Below the pieces are notes generated by a model, which saw only the letters and a list, made by a program, of their open reading frames with translations, ran no database searches and had not been told where the DNA came from. The position numbers were made by a program, and so were the translations under genes. A stretch of 40,009 nt of DNA from contig JAIFKX010000130.1 of assembly GCA_020049335.1 (NCBI GenBank), positions 1 to 40,009 on the forward strand, given 5' to 3'. This stretch comes from Paludibacter sp. GTDB lineage: Bacteria; Bacteroidota; Bacteroidia; Bacteroidales; Paludibacteraceae. Below are positions 8,880 through 16,952 of the stretch, in pieces. Positions within the stretch are counted from its first letter, which is position 1. Each line of letters starts with the position of its first letter.

Positions 8880-9314
8880 ATGACAACTGAATTAATTATA
8901 CCGGATGCCGAAATGTTTGAATTGGCAAAATCAAGTTTGAAATATGCAAATGGCTATTTCTCAACATTTAGCAAAAGTGTGAGCAACGAAAATTCGCGGT
9001 TTGATGTAGATTTACTCTATCAAATGGCAATTTTGAGCCTCGAAAAGTATTATATAGCCTTGCTTGCTCGTTACGATTGGAATGCAACGCATCACATGCC
9101 CATTGCAATGTATCACGAAGCCCAAACTTTTGAGCCCGAACTGACCGACGAAATGAAAATGACTTCGATTCTAGTTGGTAAGTTTGAGGCGATTTGCACC
9201 ATAGAAGGATTCGGTTACCGTCAACCAACAAAGGATGATTTGGTGGCTATGAAAGTAGGAATATTTGATATAAAACAATTGGTAGAAAAGCGATTAGCCG
9301 AAATAATGAATTGA
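8880..9314 (+). CDS. Conserved-looking helical protein (possibly HEPN-like) in the nif block
   Basis: 144 aa; starts 4 nt after the nifV stop; LLYQMAILSLEKYYIALLARYDW…H. Confidence 0.6.
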   Translation: MTTELIIPDAEMFELAKSSLKYANGYFSTFSKSVSNENSRFDVDLLYQMAILSLEKYYIALLARYDWNATHHMPIAMYHEAQTFEPELTDEMKMTSILVGKFEAICTIEGFGYRQPTKDDLVAMKVGIFDIKQLVEKRLAEIMN

Positions 9315-9338
9315 ATATAACTTAATTAAACCAAGAAA

Positions 9339-9668
9339 ATGAAACAGCAACTAAGTCCAAAATTGTACGAACTCGAGAAAGTTAAATTTATTATCAAAGA
9401 TGCTACTGGTTTAGATATTGCTTATGCCTACGACGATTTAGTATTTGCCGAGCATGGTTTGTTTCTTTTGCAGTACTTAGATAATGAAAGTACGCAGTTT
9501 GCCTGTTGGTTTAATGCTGAAGTGTATGAAAAAGAGGAGATTAAAATCTTTGATTCGTTAGTAAAAACAGCTTTGTTGAATAAATCCACAATCACTTACA
9601 AAGGTAGATTTTGCATGAAGGAAAAGGTGGGAAGCGAAGAAATAGAAATTGAATTTGTGGATTTGTAG
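9339..9668 (+). CDS. Hypothetical nif-block protein
   Basis: 109 aa, co-oriented with nifB/nifV, short intergenic gap. Confidence 0.6.
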   Translation: MKQQLSPKLYELEKVKFIIKDATGLDIAYAYDDLVFAEHGLFLLQYLDNESTQFACWFNAEVYEKEEIKIFDSLVKTALLNKSTITYKGRFCMKEKVGSEEIEIEFVDL

Positions 9669-9674
9669 AATTAA

Positions 9675-9980
9675 TTATTCTCTTAGCATTGAAGCAGGAA
9701 CTATTCGCTGTATAAGTACTATGTCATCGTGAACGGTGTAGATAATTGCCATTTTTTTATAATTGACTCTTCTGGCATTGTGCCCGTATTTCAAAACTGT
9801 TTTGAGCTCGGAAACTGGAAAGCTTTCGGCAGAAATTGATAAATTTGAGATTTCCGAATAAATACCTTTAATATATTGTTTAGATGTTAAGGGTGATTTG
9901 CATATTTCAAATATATAGAAATGTAGATTCTCAATATCAAAATCTGCAAGAGAAGATGTTCTTAAATTAAATTGCTTCAT
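9675..9980 (-). CDS. RelE/ParE-like toxin
   Basis: 101 aa; YGHNARRVNYKKMAIIYTVHDDIVLIQRIVPASM; start overlaps the upstream antitoxin stop. Confidence 0.7.
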   Translation of the reverse strand: MKQFNLRTSSLADFDIENLHFYIFEICKSPLTSKQYIKGIYSEISNLSISAESFPVSELKTVLKYGHNARRVNYKKMAIIYTVHDDIVLIQRIVPASMLRE

Positions 9981-10189
9981 AGTTTTCTAATGTCAAAACC
10001 ATAATGTTCTTCCATTTTTTTCCATAATTTTTCAAACGACTCATCTACCGAAAAAGTCTTAATTGGCAAACCATCTTCACCAAGAGGTAAAGGATTGTCT
10101 ATTTTTACAATTTTTCGATGCCTTTCAAGTTCTTGAATGATTTTTCTGCCTTTTGGAGTGCTAACATCTATATGTGCTGTTACTGTCAT
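9977..10189 (-). CDS. Antitoxin partner of the RelE-like toxin
   Basis: Likely start at internal MTVTAHIDV; DVSTPKGRKIIQELERHRKIVKIDNP; same style as 31648-31854. Confidence 0.65.
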   Translation of the reverse strand: MTVTAHIDVSTPKGRKIIQELERHRKIVKIDNPLPLGEDGLPIKTFSVDESFEKLWKKMEEHYGFDIRKL

Positions 10190-10274
10190 GTTTGGTTGGT
10201 TTTTGTTGATGCAAATATACAACGATTTTTCATAAAAACACTTCAACTACATCAAAAGTTCATAACAATTTTAC

Positions 10275-10514
10275 TTACCGAAACAGCCTGAACCACGCTT
10301 TTACTTCCTTTACTCGTCCCGCCTGTTCGTAAGTTTGGCATTTTAGTTCCAACACATTAAAAGCATCCTCCATTTCGTCGGGCGTAAACTTCATGTCATT
10401 GTTAGCAAGCCCGTTGAGTAATTCTGTTTGCGATTTGTAGGCATAACAGGACTTTCGGAAATCATTGTCCGAATCTACTTTCGATATAAAATTTATTGCG
10501 TTTTGTAAGCTCAT
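10275..10514 (-). CDS. Nif11-domain-like small protein
   Basis: 79 aa; MSLQNAINFISKVDSDNDFRKSC…FTPDEMEDAF matches the Nif11 pattern. Confidence 0.6.
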   Translation of the reverse strand: MSLQNAINFISKVDSDNDFRKSCYAYKSQTELLNGLANNDMKFTPDEMEDAFNVLELKCQTYEQAGRVKEVKAWFRLFR

Positions 10515-10521
10515 AATATTA

Positions 10522-10633
10522 CCCCTAACCCCTCCCGTTTTCGGGATAAATTGCGGGGAATTAAGTTAGTATTGTTAATTAAATATTTTTAGTTTAAGAA
10601 TCACTTCCATATTCCCCTTTAGGGGTTAGGGGT
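10522..10633. repeat. Mixed inverted pair: short type B plus type A
   Basis: cccctaacccctcccgttttcgggataaattgcgggg (10522-10558) and attcccctttaggggttaggggt (10611-10633). Confidence 0.85.
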
Positions 10634-11032
10634 GGTTTCGCAAACATCTGTGCTACAGGTAGTGCATTCGCCACCACACACAGTTGCCAACTCCATAGCG
10701 GCATCGTGACTATATAAATCTAATTTTTTATTTGTATAAAAATCGATATTCTCTGTCAAGGTGTTTCCAACTGCTTTATACACCTCAAATCCTTTATTTA
10801 CAAGAATTTTTAATGCCATTGGGTGAATTTGGCGTGTAATAATTACCGATATTGCCAAGGCTTCGAGTGCAGGTAAAAGTTCGCCCATATTGGGGGCTAA
10901 ATCATTTGTTTTAAGCCAATTGCCTGATTTTGAATCTATGTTATATAAGCAGATACTACCATTTACATGTAAGCTCGACGCAATCGTGTTCTTGTTGGTT
11001 GCTGTATCTTGTGTTGGTATTGCTATATTCAT
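10619..11032 (-). CDS. NifX/NafY-like dinitrogenase iron-molybdenum cofactor family protein
   Basis: 137 aa; MNIAIPTQD…; CGGECTTCSTDVC; C-terminus TTPNP* comes from the repeat. Confidence 0.8.
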   Translation of the reverse strand: MNIAIPTQDTATNKNTIASSLHVNGSICLYNIDSKSGNWLKTNDLAPNMGELLPALEALAISVIITRQIHPMALKILVNKGFEVYKAVGNTLTENIDFYTNKKLDLYSHDAAMELATVCGGECTTCSTDVCETTPNP

Positions 11033-11060
11033 AATTCTAAATATTTTAAAAACCTGCCCT

Positions 11061-11090
11061 CCAACCCCTAAAGGGGAGTTGAATTAGTAT
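11061..11090 (-). repeat. Type A repeat upstream of the NifX-like gene
   Basis: ccaacccctaaaggggagttgaattagtat. Confidence 0.85.
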
Positions 11091-11129
11091 AGTTTTGTTT
11101 AAACTATTAACTGTAAATCATTTTTATCA

Positions 11130-11190
11130 TTGATTACTAATTTCTGTTCCCCGCAATTTATCCCGACGCAGACGGGAGGGGTTAGGGGCA
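11130..11190 (+). repeat. Type B repeat downstream of the GNAT gene
   Basis: gattactaatttctgttccccgcaatttatcccgacgcagacgggaggggttaggggcagg. Confidence 0.9.
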
Positions 11191-11198
11191 GGTTATAT

Positions 11199-11666
11199 TT
11201 ATATCTTTTTTGTCCAAAAAAGCATTTTGTGCTCACATTCGGCAAAACCAAGGCTTTTGTACAAGGTTTGCGCCGTTGCATTATCTTCGCGCACTTCAAG
11301 TGTTATTTTGCAGTATTTCCGTTCTACCGAAGTTTCTATTAGTTTCTGCATCAATGCTTTTCCTATTCCTTTGCCTCTAAATTCAGTTAATACAACAATA
11401 TCGTGAATGTACAAATAGGGTTTTACATTGAACGTCGAAAAATTAACAAAACAAGTGGCTAACCCAACAGCTTTAGAATCAGTTATGGCAAAAAGTACTT
11501 GGGCTGTTGGGTGATTAGCCAACCCATCAATTAATCGGAGTTGTTTTAACTTGTTTAGCGGCTCTGCATTTCCCATTGGGTCGGTCATATAATGATTTAT
11601 CAGTTCAGCCAACGCCTGTAAATGCTGAGGATTTTCGAAATCACAAAATTCAAATGTAATATCCAT
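11199..11666 (-). CDS. GNAT-family N-acetyltransferase
   Basis: 155 aa; YIHDIVVLTEFRGKGIGKALMQKLIE…NATAQTLYKSLGF. Confidence 0.9.
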   Translation of the reverse strand: MDITFEFCDFENPQHLQALAELINHYMTDPMGNAEPLNKLKQLRLIDGLANHPTAQVLFAITDSKAVGLATCFVNFSTFNVKPYLYIHDIVVLTEFRGKGIGKALMQKLIETSVERKYCKITLEVREDNATAQTLYKSLGFAECEHKMLFWTKKI

Positions 11667-11713
11667 ATTTTCAATTATTTTGAAATCATCAACTATAAAC
11701 TATTAACTGTAAA

Positions 11714-13264
11714 CTATACTTTATACCTCTTGGGTTCAATATCATATTTTTTTGTCCGAATTCCCATCATACGTTCGGTAATACCCAATTGCTCAGCAGC
11801 TTTGGCGCTATTGCCTTTGGTGGCAGTGAGGGCATCAATTATGATTTGCTTTTCCATTTTACCAATAATTATGTCGAGAGTGCCACTCTGCATTGTTTTT
11901 GTGCTTTCGGCAGTTTGGAGCGAAGCAGGTAAGTTGTTGGTTCGCAACACATTGTCGTTACTCAAAATACAAGCACGCTCAATGCAATTTTCCAATTCGC
12001 GAATATTACCAGGCCAATGATACACCATCAGTGTATCTATTGCCGACGAAGTGATGCGTTTGATGTTTTTACCGTGGCGTTTATTGAATTTTTCGATAAA
12101 AAAATCGGTCAAAATAGGAATGTCGTTTATGCGTTCGCGCAATGCCGGAATGTAAATCGGAAAAACATTGATGCGGTAATATAAATCTTCGCGAAACTTA
12201 TCATTGGTAATCAAATCTTCCAGATTGCGATTTGTTGCACAAATTATGCGCACATCTACTTTTATGGGTTTTGTGCTACCAATTCGTTCAATTTCTCGCT
12301 CTTGCAACACACGAAGCAGTTTTACTTGCGTGGATGCGGGAATATCGCCAAACTCGTCTAAAAAAATTGTTCCACCATTGGCGGCTTCAAACCGACCAAT
12401 ACGTGTATTCGAAGCGCCTGTAAATGAGCCCTTTTCGTGTCCAAAGAGTTCACTTTCAATCAAGCTTTCAGGCAGTGCAGCGCAGTTTACTTTTATAAAT
12501 GGTTTGGTTTTACGGTTGCTGTTGAAATGCAATGCATCGGCAATTAATTCTTTCCCAACACCACTTTCACCACGTATTAACACAGTAGCATCAGTGGCAG
12601 CCACGCTTTCAATCAGGCGAAATACTTCGTTCATTTTGCTCGAATTGCCTTTTATTTTTTCGGGTAAAATACGACTATGCAGTTCCCCTCTAAGACTTTG
12701 ATTTTCGGCACGAAGCATCTCCATTTCTTCGGCATACTCCTGCCTTCGGCGCATGGTGCGCCCAATCATCGATCCAACAATTTTCAACAATCTAATATCG
12801 TAATCGAACGATTTAACTTTGTAATATACTTTGTGTAAACTTAAAGTTCCTATTGTTTCATCTTTGTAGCGAATTGGTGTGCAAATAAACGACACATCGG
12901 AGCCATTTATTTGGGTAGGAGCTTTGGTAAGATTTAAAAATTCTTTTGAGTCTGCTATTTTAGGAAGTAAAATGGTTTCCCCATTTTCGATTACACGCCC
13001 AATTATACCCTTACCTATTTTGTATGCAACTTGTTTACTTTCAGTCTCATTAAAACCAAAAGTAGCCTCAATAGCAATTGCGGATGTCTCCCTATTGAGA
13101 ACTGTGAGTAATATCCGTTCAGCCTTTAAATGACCAGCCAACAAAGAAATCACCTCATCTAAGTTGATTTCTTTATTGCTTAATAAGGAGCTGAGTTGGA
13201 GTAAAACTTCGAGTTCTTTGGCTCCATAACAAGATGGGTCATTGAATCTACAAAAATCCTCCAT
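11714..13264 (-). CDS. nifA: NifA-type sigma-54-dependent activator (GAF-AAA+-Fis)
   Basis: 516 aa; [21 protein letters not shown]-type motif (GSFTGA), C-terminal HTH; nif context. Confidence 0.9.
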   Translation of the reverse strand: MEDFCRFNDPSCYGAKELEVLLQLSSLLSNKEINLDEVISLLAGHLKAERILLTVLNRETSAIAIEATFGFNETESKQVAYKIGKGIIGRVIENGETILLPKIADSKEFLNLTKAPTQINGSDVSFICTPIRYKDETIGTLSLHKVYYKVKSFDYDIRLLKIVGSMIGRTMRRRQEYAEEMEMLRAENQSLRGELHSRILPEKIKGNSSKMNEVFRLIESVAATDATVLIRGESGVGKELIADALHFNSNRKTKPFIKVNCAALPESLIESELFGHEKGSFTGASNTRIGRFEAANGGTIFLDEFGDIPASTQVKLLRVLQEREIERIGSTKPIKVDVRIICATNRNLEDLITNDKFREDLYYRINVFPIYIPALRERINDIPILTDFFIEKFNKRHGKNIKRITSSAIDTLMVYHWPGNIRELENCIERACILSNDNVLRTNNLPASLQTAESTKTMQSGTLDIIIGKMEKQIIIDALTATKGNSAKAAEQLGITERMMGIRTKKYDIEPKRYKV

Positions 13265-13526
13265 TATATAATATCTTTATTATACCTAAAAAAACTAATA
13301 CCTTTACTAATGATGCAAAATTACAAATTAATTGATAAATATGTAAGGTAAATGAAGAAATTAATAGAAAAAATGACAAAAATAATAAAATGATATAATT
13401 AATACCAAAATGCTATCATTCTGTTTAAATCTGGGTAATTTAAAATGATTATTAAAAGAGTATATGCTTTAATTAAAAATTTATTATTTAATACAGAGCA
13501 AGGTTTGTGTTATCAAAGTCCTCTTA

Positions 13527-14075
13527 TCATTTAAAACGTTCATCCGACCGAAGTTTTTCGAGTGGAAGATCTTTATTTTTTTCTAACCAACCAATTTTCA
13601 CATCAAAACGGTTATCGTAACGCGGATAAAAAGGTTTTATGTCGATTAATGGCGTACCATCGAGCATATCAACCTGCTCAATGTGCAGGACATTTCCTTC
13701 TACACCAATCAACTTTACTGTGGAAATACCAATGGCATTGGGACGTTTTGGCGCTTTGGTTGAGAAAATACCGTGTGTTTCGATGTCCATAAATGGAACA
13801 ACTTCCAGCTCATAGCCTTCGATTTTATGAAAACGATAGATTAAAGTCAGGTGCGAAAAACCTTCAATATCCTTCAACCCTGCTGCATATTCGGGTAAAA
13901 GTTCAATTGTGCCGCAAATTCCTTCGGCGGCAATAGGTTGAATAGGCATATTCTTCACATCGGTGTGCGGTGTGCGAATTATGCCAATAGGGTTGAGAAT
14001 TATTTGTAAACCCCCAACCCCTAAAGGGGAGTCGTAGTTAGTATCGTTTGATATTTTGTTTAGTTTAGTTTCCAT
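13527..14075 (-). CDS. TrmO/TsaA-like (tRNA N6-methyltransferase family) protein
   Basis: 182 aa; IGIIRTPHTD…LEGFSHL-like, RPNAIGISTVKL; repeat-encoded N-terminus. Confidence 0.85.
   Translation of the reverse strand: METKLNKISNDTNYDSPLGVGGLQIILNPIGIIRTPHTDVKNMPIQPIAAEGICGTIELLPEYAAGLKDIEGFSHLTLIYRFHKIEGYELEVVPFMDIETHGIFSTKAPKRPNAIGISTVKLIGVEGNVLHIEQVDMLDGTPLIDIKPFYPRYDNRFDVKIGWLEKNKDLPLEKLRSDERFK
14010..14047 (-). repeat. Type A repeat translated in the TrmO-like N-terminus
   Basis: acccccaacccctaaaggggagtcgtagttagtatcg; encodes DTNYDSPLGVGG on the minus strand. Confidence 0.9.
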
Positions 14076-14089
14076 ATATTTGAATTGTA

Positions 14090-14135
14090 ATTATCAATAC
14101 TAATAATTCTTACACCCCTTTGGGCGCTTGGGGGC
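14090..14135 (+). repeat. Repeat copy between the molbindin stop and the TrmO-like start
   Basis: attatcaatactaataattcttacacccctttgggcgcttgggggc. Confidence 0.8.
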
Positions 14136-14554
14136 TAATCTACCGCCAAAATTACAGCCGAAGCTTTGATAATAGCGCTGGCAATTGTACCAATTTCCAA
14201 TTCGAGCGAAGCAACTGAAGATTTGGTAATTACAGCAGTAATGGTATATCCACTACCCAAATCAATAGACACTTCATCGTTGACAGAACCTTCCAAAATA
14301 GAAGATATTTTGCCAGTAAGCACATTCCGTGCGCTAATTTTTTGTACATCTATGCCAATAATAACATTCGAAGATTTGATTAATGCATAGGTTGTTTTAC
14401 CAACTTCGAGTTCCAGAGCTTTAACCGCTCCATTGGTAACAACCGAAACAATGGCTGTTCCGCTTGGCAAAGTAATTACTACTTCTGCATTTACCGCACC
14501 TTCTGTAATTGAACTTATTGTTCCTTTTAACTGATTTCTTGTACTTAATTTCAT
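14135..14554 (-). CDS. Di-Mop (TOBE) molybdate-binding protein, molbindin
   Basis: 139 aa; two tandem Mop repeats (STRNQLKGTISSITEGAVNAEV / SARNVLTGKISSILEGSVNDEV). Confidence 0.9.
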   Translation of the reverse strand: MKLSTRNQLKGTISSITEGAVNAEVVITLPSGTAIVSVVTNGAVKALELEVGKTTYALIKSSNVIIGIDVQKISARNVLTGKISSILEGSVNDEVSIDLGSGYTITAVITKSSVASLELEIGTIASAIIKASAVILAVD

Positions 14555-14656
14555 AATTATTCTAAATTTTAATTCAACTATTTTGTTAATTATCTCGCCC
14601 GTAAATATACGTTATCTCTTTGCTAAAACAATAGCTAAAAATAAAAAATCCTTTTT

Positions 14657-15278
14657 TTAAGCAAATATATCTTCCGGTTTACCACATTGAATAACCGCAC
14701 CATTCCTCAGCATCACCACCGTGTCGGCTAATTTTATCACTTCTTCTTTATCGTGACTCACCAATAATGTTTGAGAGTTAAGTAATTTATGCGCTTTCAG
14801 AATTTCATCCTGTAAGTTAAGTCGCATTTCGTAATCGAGTGCCGAAAGTGGTTCATCAAGCAGCAATAAATTTGGTTTTGCTGCTAAGGCACGCGCCAAC
14901 GCCACACGCTGTTTTTGTCCGCCCGAAAGTTTTGCTGGGTATTGCTTTTGCAAAGCTTCTAATCCAAAGTGATTGAGCAAATTATCTACTTCTTCGGTAT
15001 TCTTCACCTTTTGAGCAAATTCAATATTCCGTCGCACCGTCATGTTGGAAGTTAATCTTTTTTGCTGAATCGTACCAAACCTCACCGTTAAATGAAATAT
15101 ATCCACGATCAGGATTGAAAAGCCCCGCCAAAATACGCAACAAAGTAGTTTTACCCGCACCCGAATGTCCGAAAAGACAGAGCAATTCGTTATTGGCAAT
15201 TTCCAAATCCACTTTCAAAAGGTTTTTGCCCTCCGAAGTAAGCATGGAGCCATCAATTATATTTTGTTTTAAAGTCAT
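14657..15278 (-). pseudogene. modC: Molybdate ABC transporter ATPase ModC, disrupted by internal deletion/frameshift
   Basis: Walker A part (FGHSGAGKTTLL) in ORF 15021-15278; signature and Walker B (LSGGQKQRVALARAL…LLLLDEP) in another frame in ORF 14657-15199; Q-loop segment absent at the junction. Confidence 0.75.
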
Positions 15279-15292
15279 AAATATCTAATTAA

Positions 15293-15371
15293 AATTATCA
15301 TTACTAATATTTCTTACCCCCCTTTAGGGGTCGGGGGTTCTTTCTTATTTCCCCTTTAGGGGTTAGGGGTT
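15293..15371 (+). repeat. Two direct type A copies between modC and modB
   Basis: attatcattactaatatttcttacccccctttaggggtcgggggttc then tcttatttcccctttaggggttaggggttc. Confidence 0.9.
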
Positions 15372-16048
15372 CTTTTGTTTATACTGTAAATAACCGTAAG
15401 TATCACCAGCGAAATAACAAACATCACCAGCGAATACTGATTGGCTACATCGTAATTAAGTGCCTGCACCTCGTCGTAAATAGCAATGCTCGCTACACGC
15501 GTTTCGCCGGGCATATTTCCGCCCACCATTATTACAACGCCAAACTCGCCTATACAATGTGCAAATGTCATAGCCAAGGCAGTAACTATACTCGGAATCA
15601 TATTGGGAATAAGCACTTTGAAAAACGTTTCGGTTTTTGATTTTCCGAGCGTATAAGCAGCTTCGCGCAAACTTGCAGGAATGGCTGTTAGTCCATTTTG
15701 CAAGGGCTGAATCATAAACGGCAGACTAAAAACCACACTTGCCAGCAATACCCCTTCGAAACTAAATGCCAGCCGCACATCGAGGTATTTTTCCAAAAAA
15801 CTCCCAACCGCATTTTGCGGACTGTAAGCCACGAGCATATAAAACCCAAGCACAGTTGGCGGTAAAACCATGGGCATACTAATCATCGCTTCGACTAAGG
15901 ATTTGAACCAAAATCGCTTGTATGCCAATACGTAAGCAACAGGCAAACCTATTACAAATAGAATTGCAGTGGTCCATCCAGCGAGTTTCCCCGTAAGGAG
16001 TAATGTGTTTATAAAGTCAGAATCATTTACCATTTTTTCATTTACCAT
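15356..16048 (-). CDS. modB: Molybdate ABC transporter permease ModB
   Basis: 230 aa; multi-TM, EAAYTLGKSKTETFFKVLIPNMIPSIVTALAMTFAHCIGEFGVV; C-terminus RTPNP* comes from the repeat; likely start at 16033. Confidence 0.93.
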   Translation of the reverse strand: MVNEKMVNDSDFINTLLLTGKLAGWTTAILFVIGLPVAYVLAYKRFWFKSLVEAMISMPMVLPPTVLGFYMLVAYSPQNAVGSFLEKYLDVRLAFSFEGVLLASVVFSLPFMIQPLQNGLTAIPASLREAAYTLGKSKTETFFKVLIPNMIPSIVTALAMTFAHCIGEFGVVIMVGGNMPGETRVASIAIYDEVQALNYDVANQYSLVMFVISLVILTVIYSINKRTPNP

Positions 16049-16070
16049 TTATCATTAACCATTAATCATT
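16024..16070. repeat. Low-complexity repeat bridging the modA stop and modB start
   Basis: catttaccattttttcatttaccatttatcattaaccattaatcatt. Confidence 0.7.
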
Positions 16071-16822
16071 TAGCTCTTTGGTATTGCATACCCATATTTT
16101 TCCCAAACCGCCTTATTAGCAGGCGACAACACAAATTTTCTAAATTTGGCTGCTTCGGTGTTTACACTTGATTTTTTTATCAGCACACAAGCTTGAGCAA
16201 TAGGTTCGTACAGTTTTTGTGGAATAATATAGTAACTGCCTTTGCCGTCCATTTCGGGAGCTAATGCCAGCGAGAGCGCCACAAAACCTAATTCGGTATT
16301 CCCTGTAAAAGCATATTGTGCGGCAACTGAGATATTTTCGGCAATTACAATTTTTTCTTTCAGCGTTTCGTCAAGTTTCAACGATTTTACTAAAGTCATT
16401 GCTCTTTCGCCATAAGGAGCAGTTGTTGGATTAGCCACAGCAATTTTTTTTACTGATGCATCTTTTAGTACATCCAAACCTTTTTTATCCACAGGAAGTG
16501 TTGTGCTATAAAGTACCAATTTTCCATAAGCGTACACAGTAATTGCACCCGTTGTAAGCCCTTTGGCTTTTAGTTTTACAGGAAACTCATCGTCGGCAGC
16601 CATAAAAAAATCGAATGCAGCTCCGTTTGAAATTTGCTGTACCAATGTGCCCGAACTTCCAAAAGTCAAGTTTACCTTTGCTTTCGGATTTTGTTTTACG
16701 TAAGCAGTCTTAATTTCCTCCAATACGTATCGAAGATTGGCAGCCGCAGCTACATTTACTTTTTGTGCCAATACACCTATTGCCATTAGCAAAAATGCCA
16801 ATGAGAATACTATTCTTTTCAT
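16070..16822 (-). CDS. modA: Molybdate-binding periplasmic protein ModA (ORF track extends to 16885)
   Basis: MKRIVFSLAFLLMAIGVLAQ signal peptide; VNVAAAANLRYVLEEI, FGSSGTLVQQI; internal ATG after the repeat. Confidence 0.93.
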   Translation of the reverse strand: MKRIVFSLAFLLMAIGVLAQKVNVAAAANLRYVLEEIKTAYVKQNPKAKVNLTFGSSGTLVQQISNGAAFDFFMAADDEFPVKLKAKGLTTGAITVYAYGKLVLYSTTLPVDKKGLDVLKDASVKKIAVANPTTAPYGERAMTLVKSLKLDETLKEKIVIAENISVAAQYAFTGNTELGFVALSLALAPEMDGKGSYYIIPQKLYEPIAQACVLIKKSSVNTEAAKFRKFVLSPANKAVWEKYGYAIPKS

Positions 16823-16824
16823 TT

Positions 16825-16870
16825 GGCCCCTAGCCCCTAAAGGGGAACTGAAGCAACTTTTGTCAATTAT
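16825..16870 (-). repeat. Type A repeat just before or inside the modA N-terminus
   Basis: ggcccctagcccctaaaggggaactgaagcaacttttgtcaatt; encodes IDKSCFSSPLGARG if translated. Confidence 0.85.
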
Positions 16871-16896
16871 ATTCATTTCTATCATATTATTCTTTA

Positions 16897-16952
16897 TTAA
16901 AATTATTAATACTAATATTTCTTATTCCCCCTTCAGGGGGTTAGGGGGCAGG
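16897..16952 (+). repeat. Type A repeat between the porin stop and modA
   Basis: aattattaatactaatatttcttattcccccttcagggggttagggggcagg. Confidence 0.85.
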
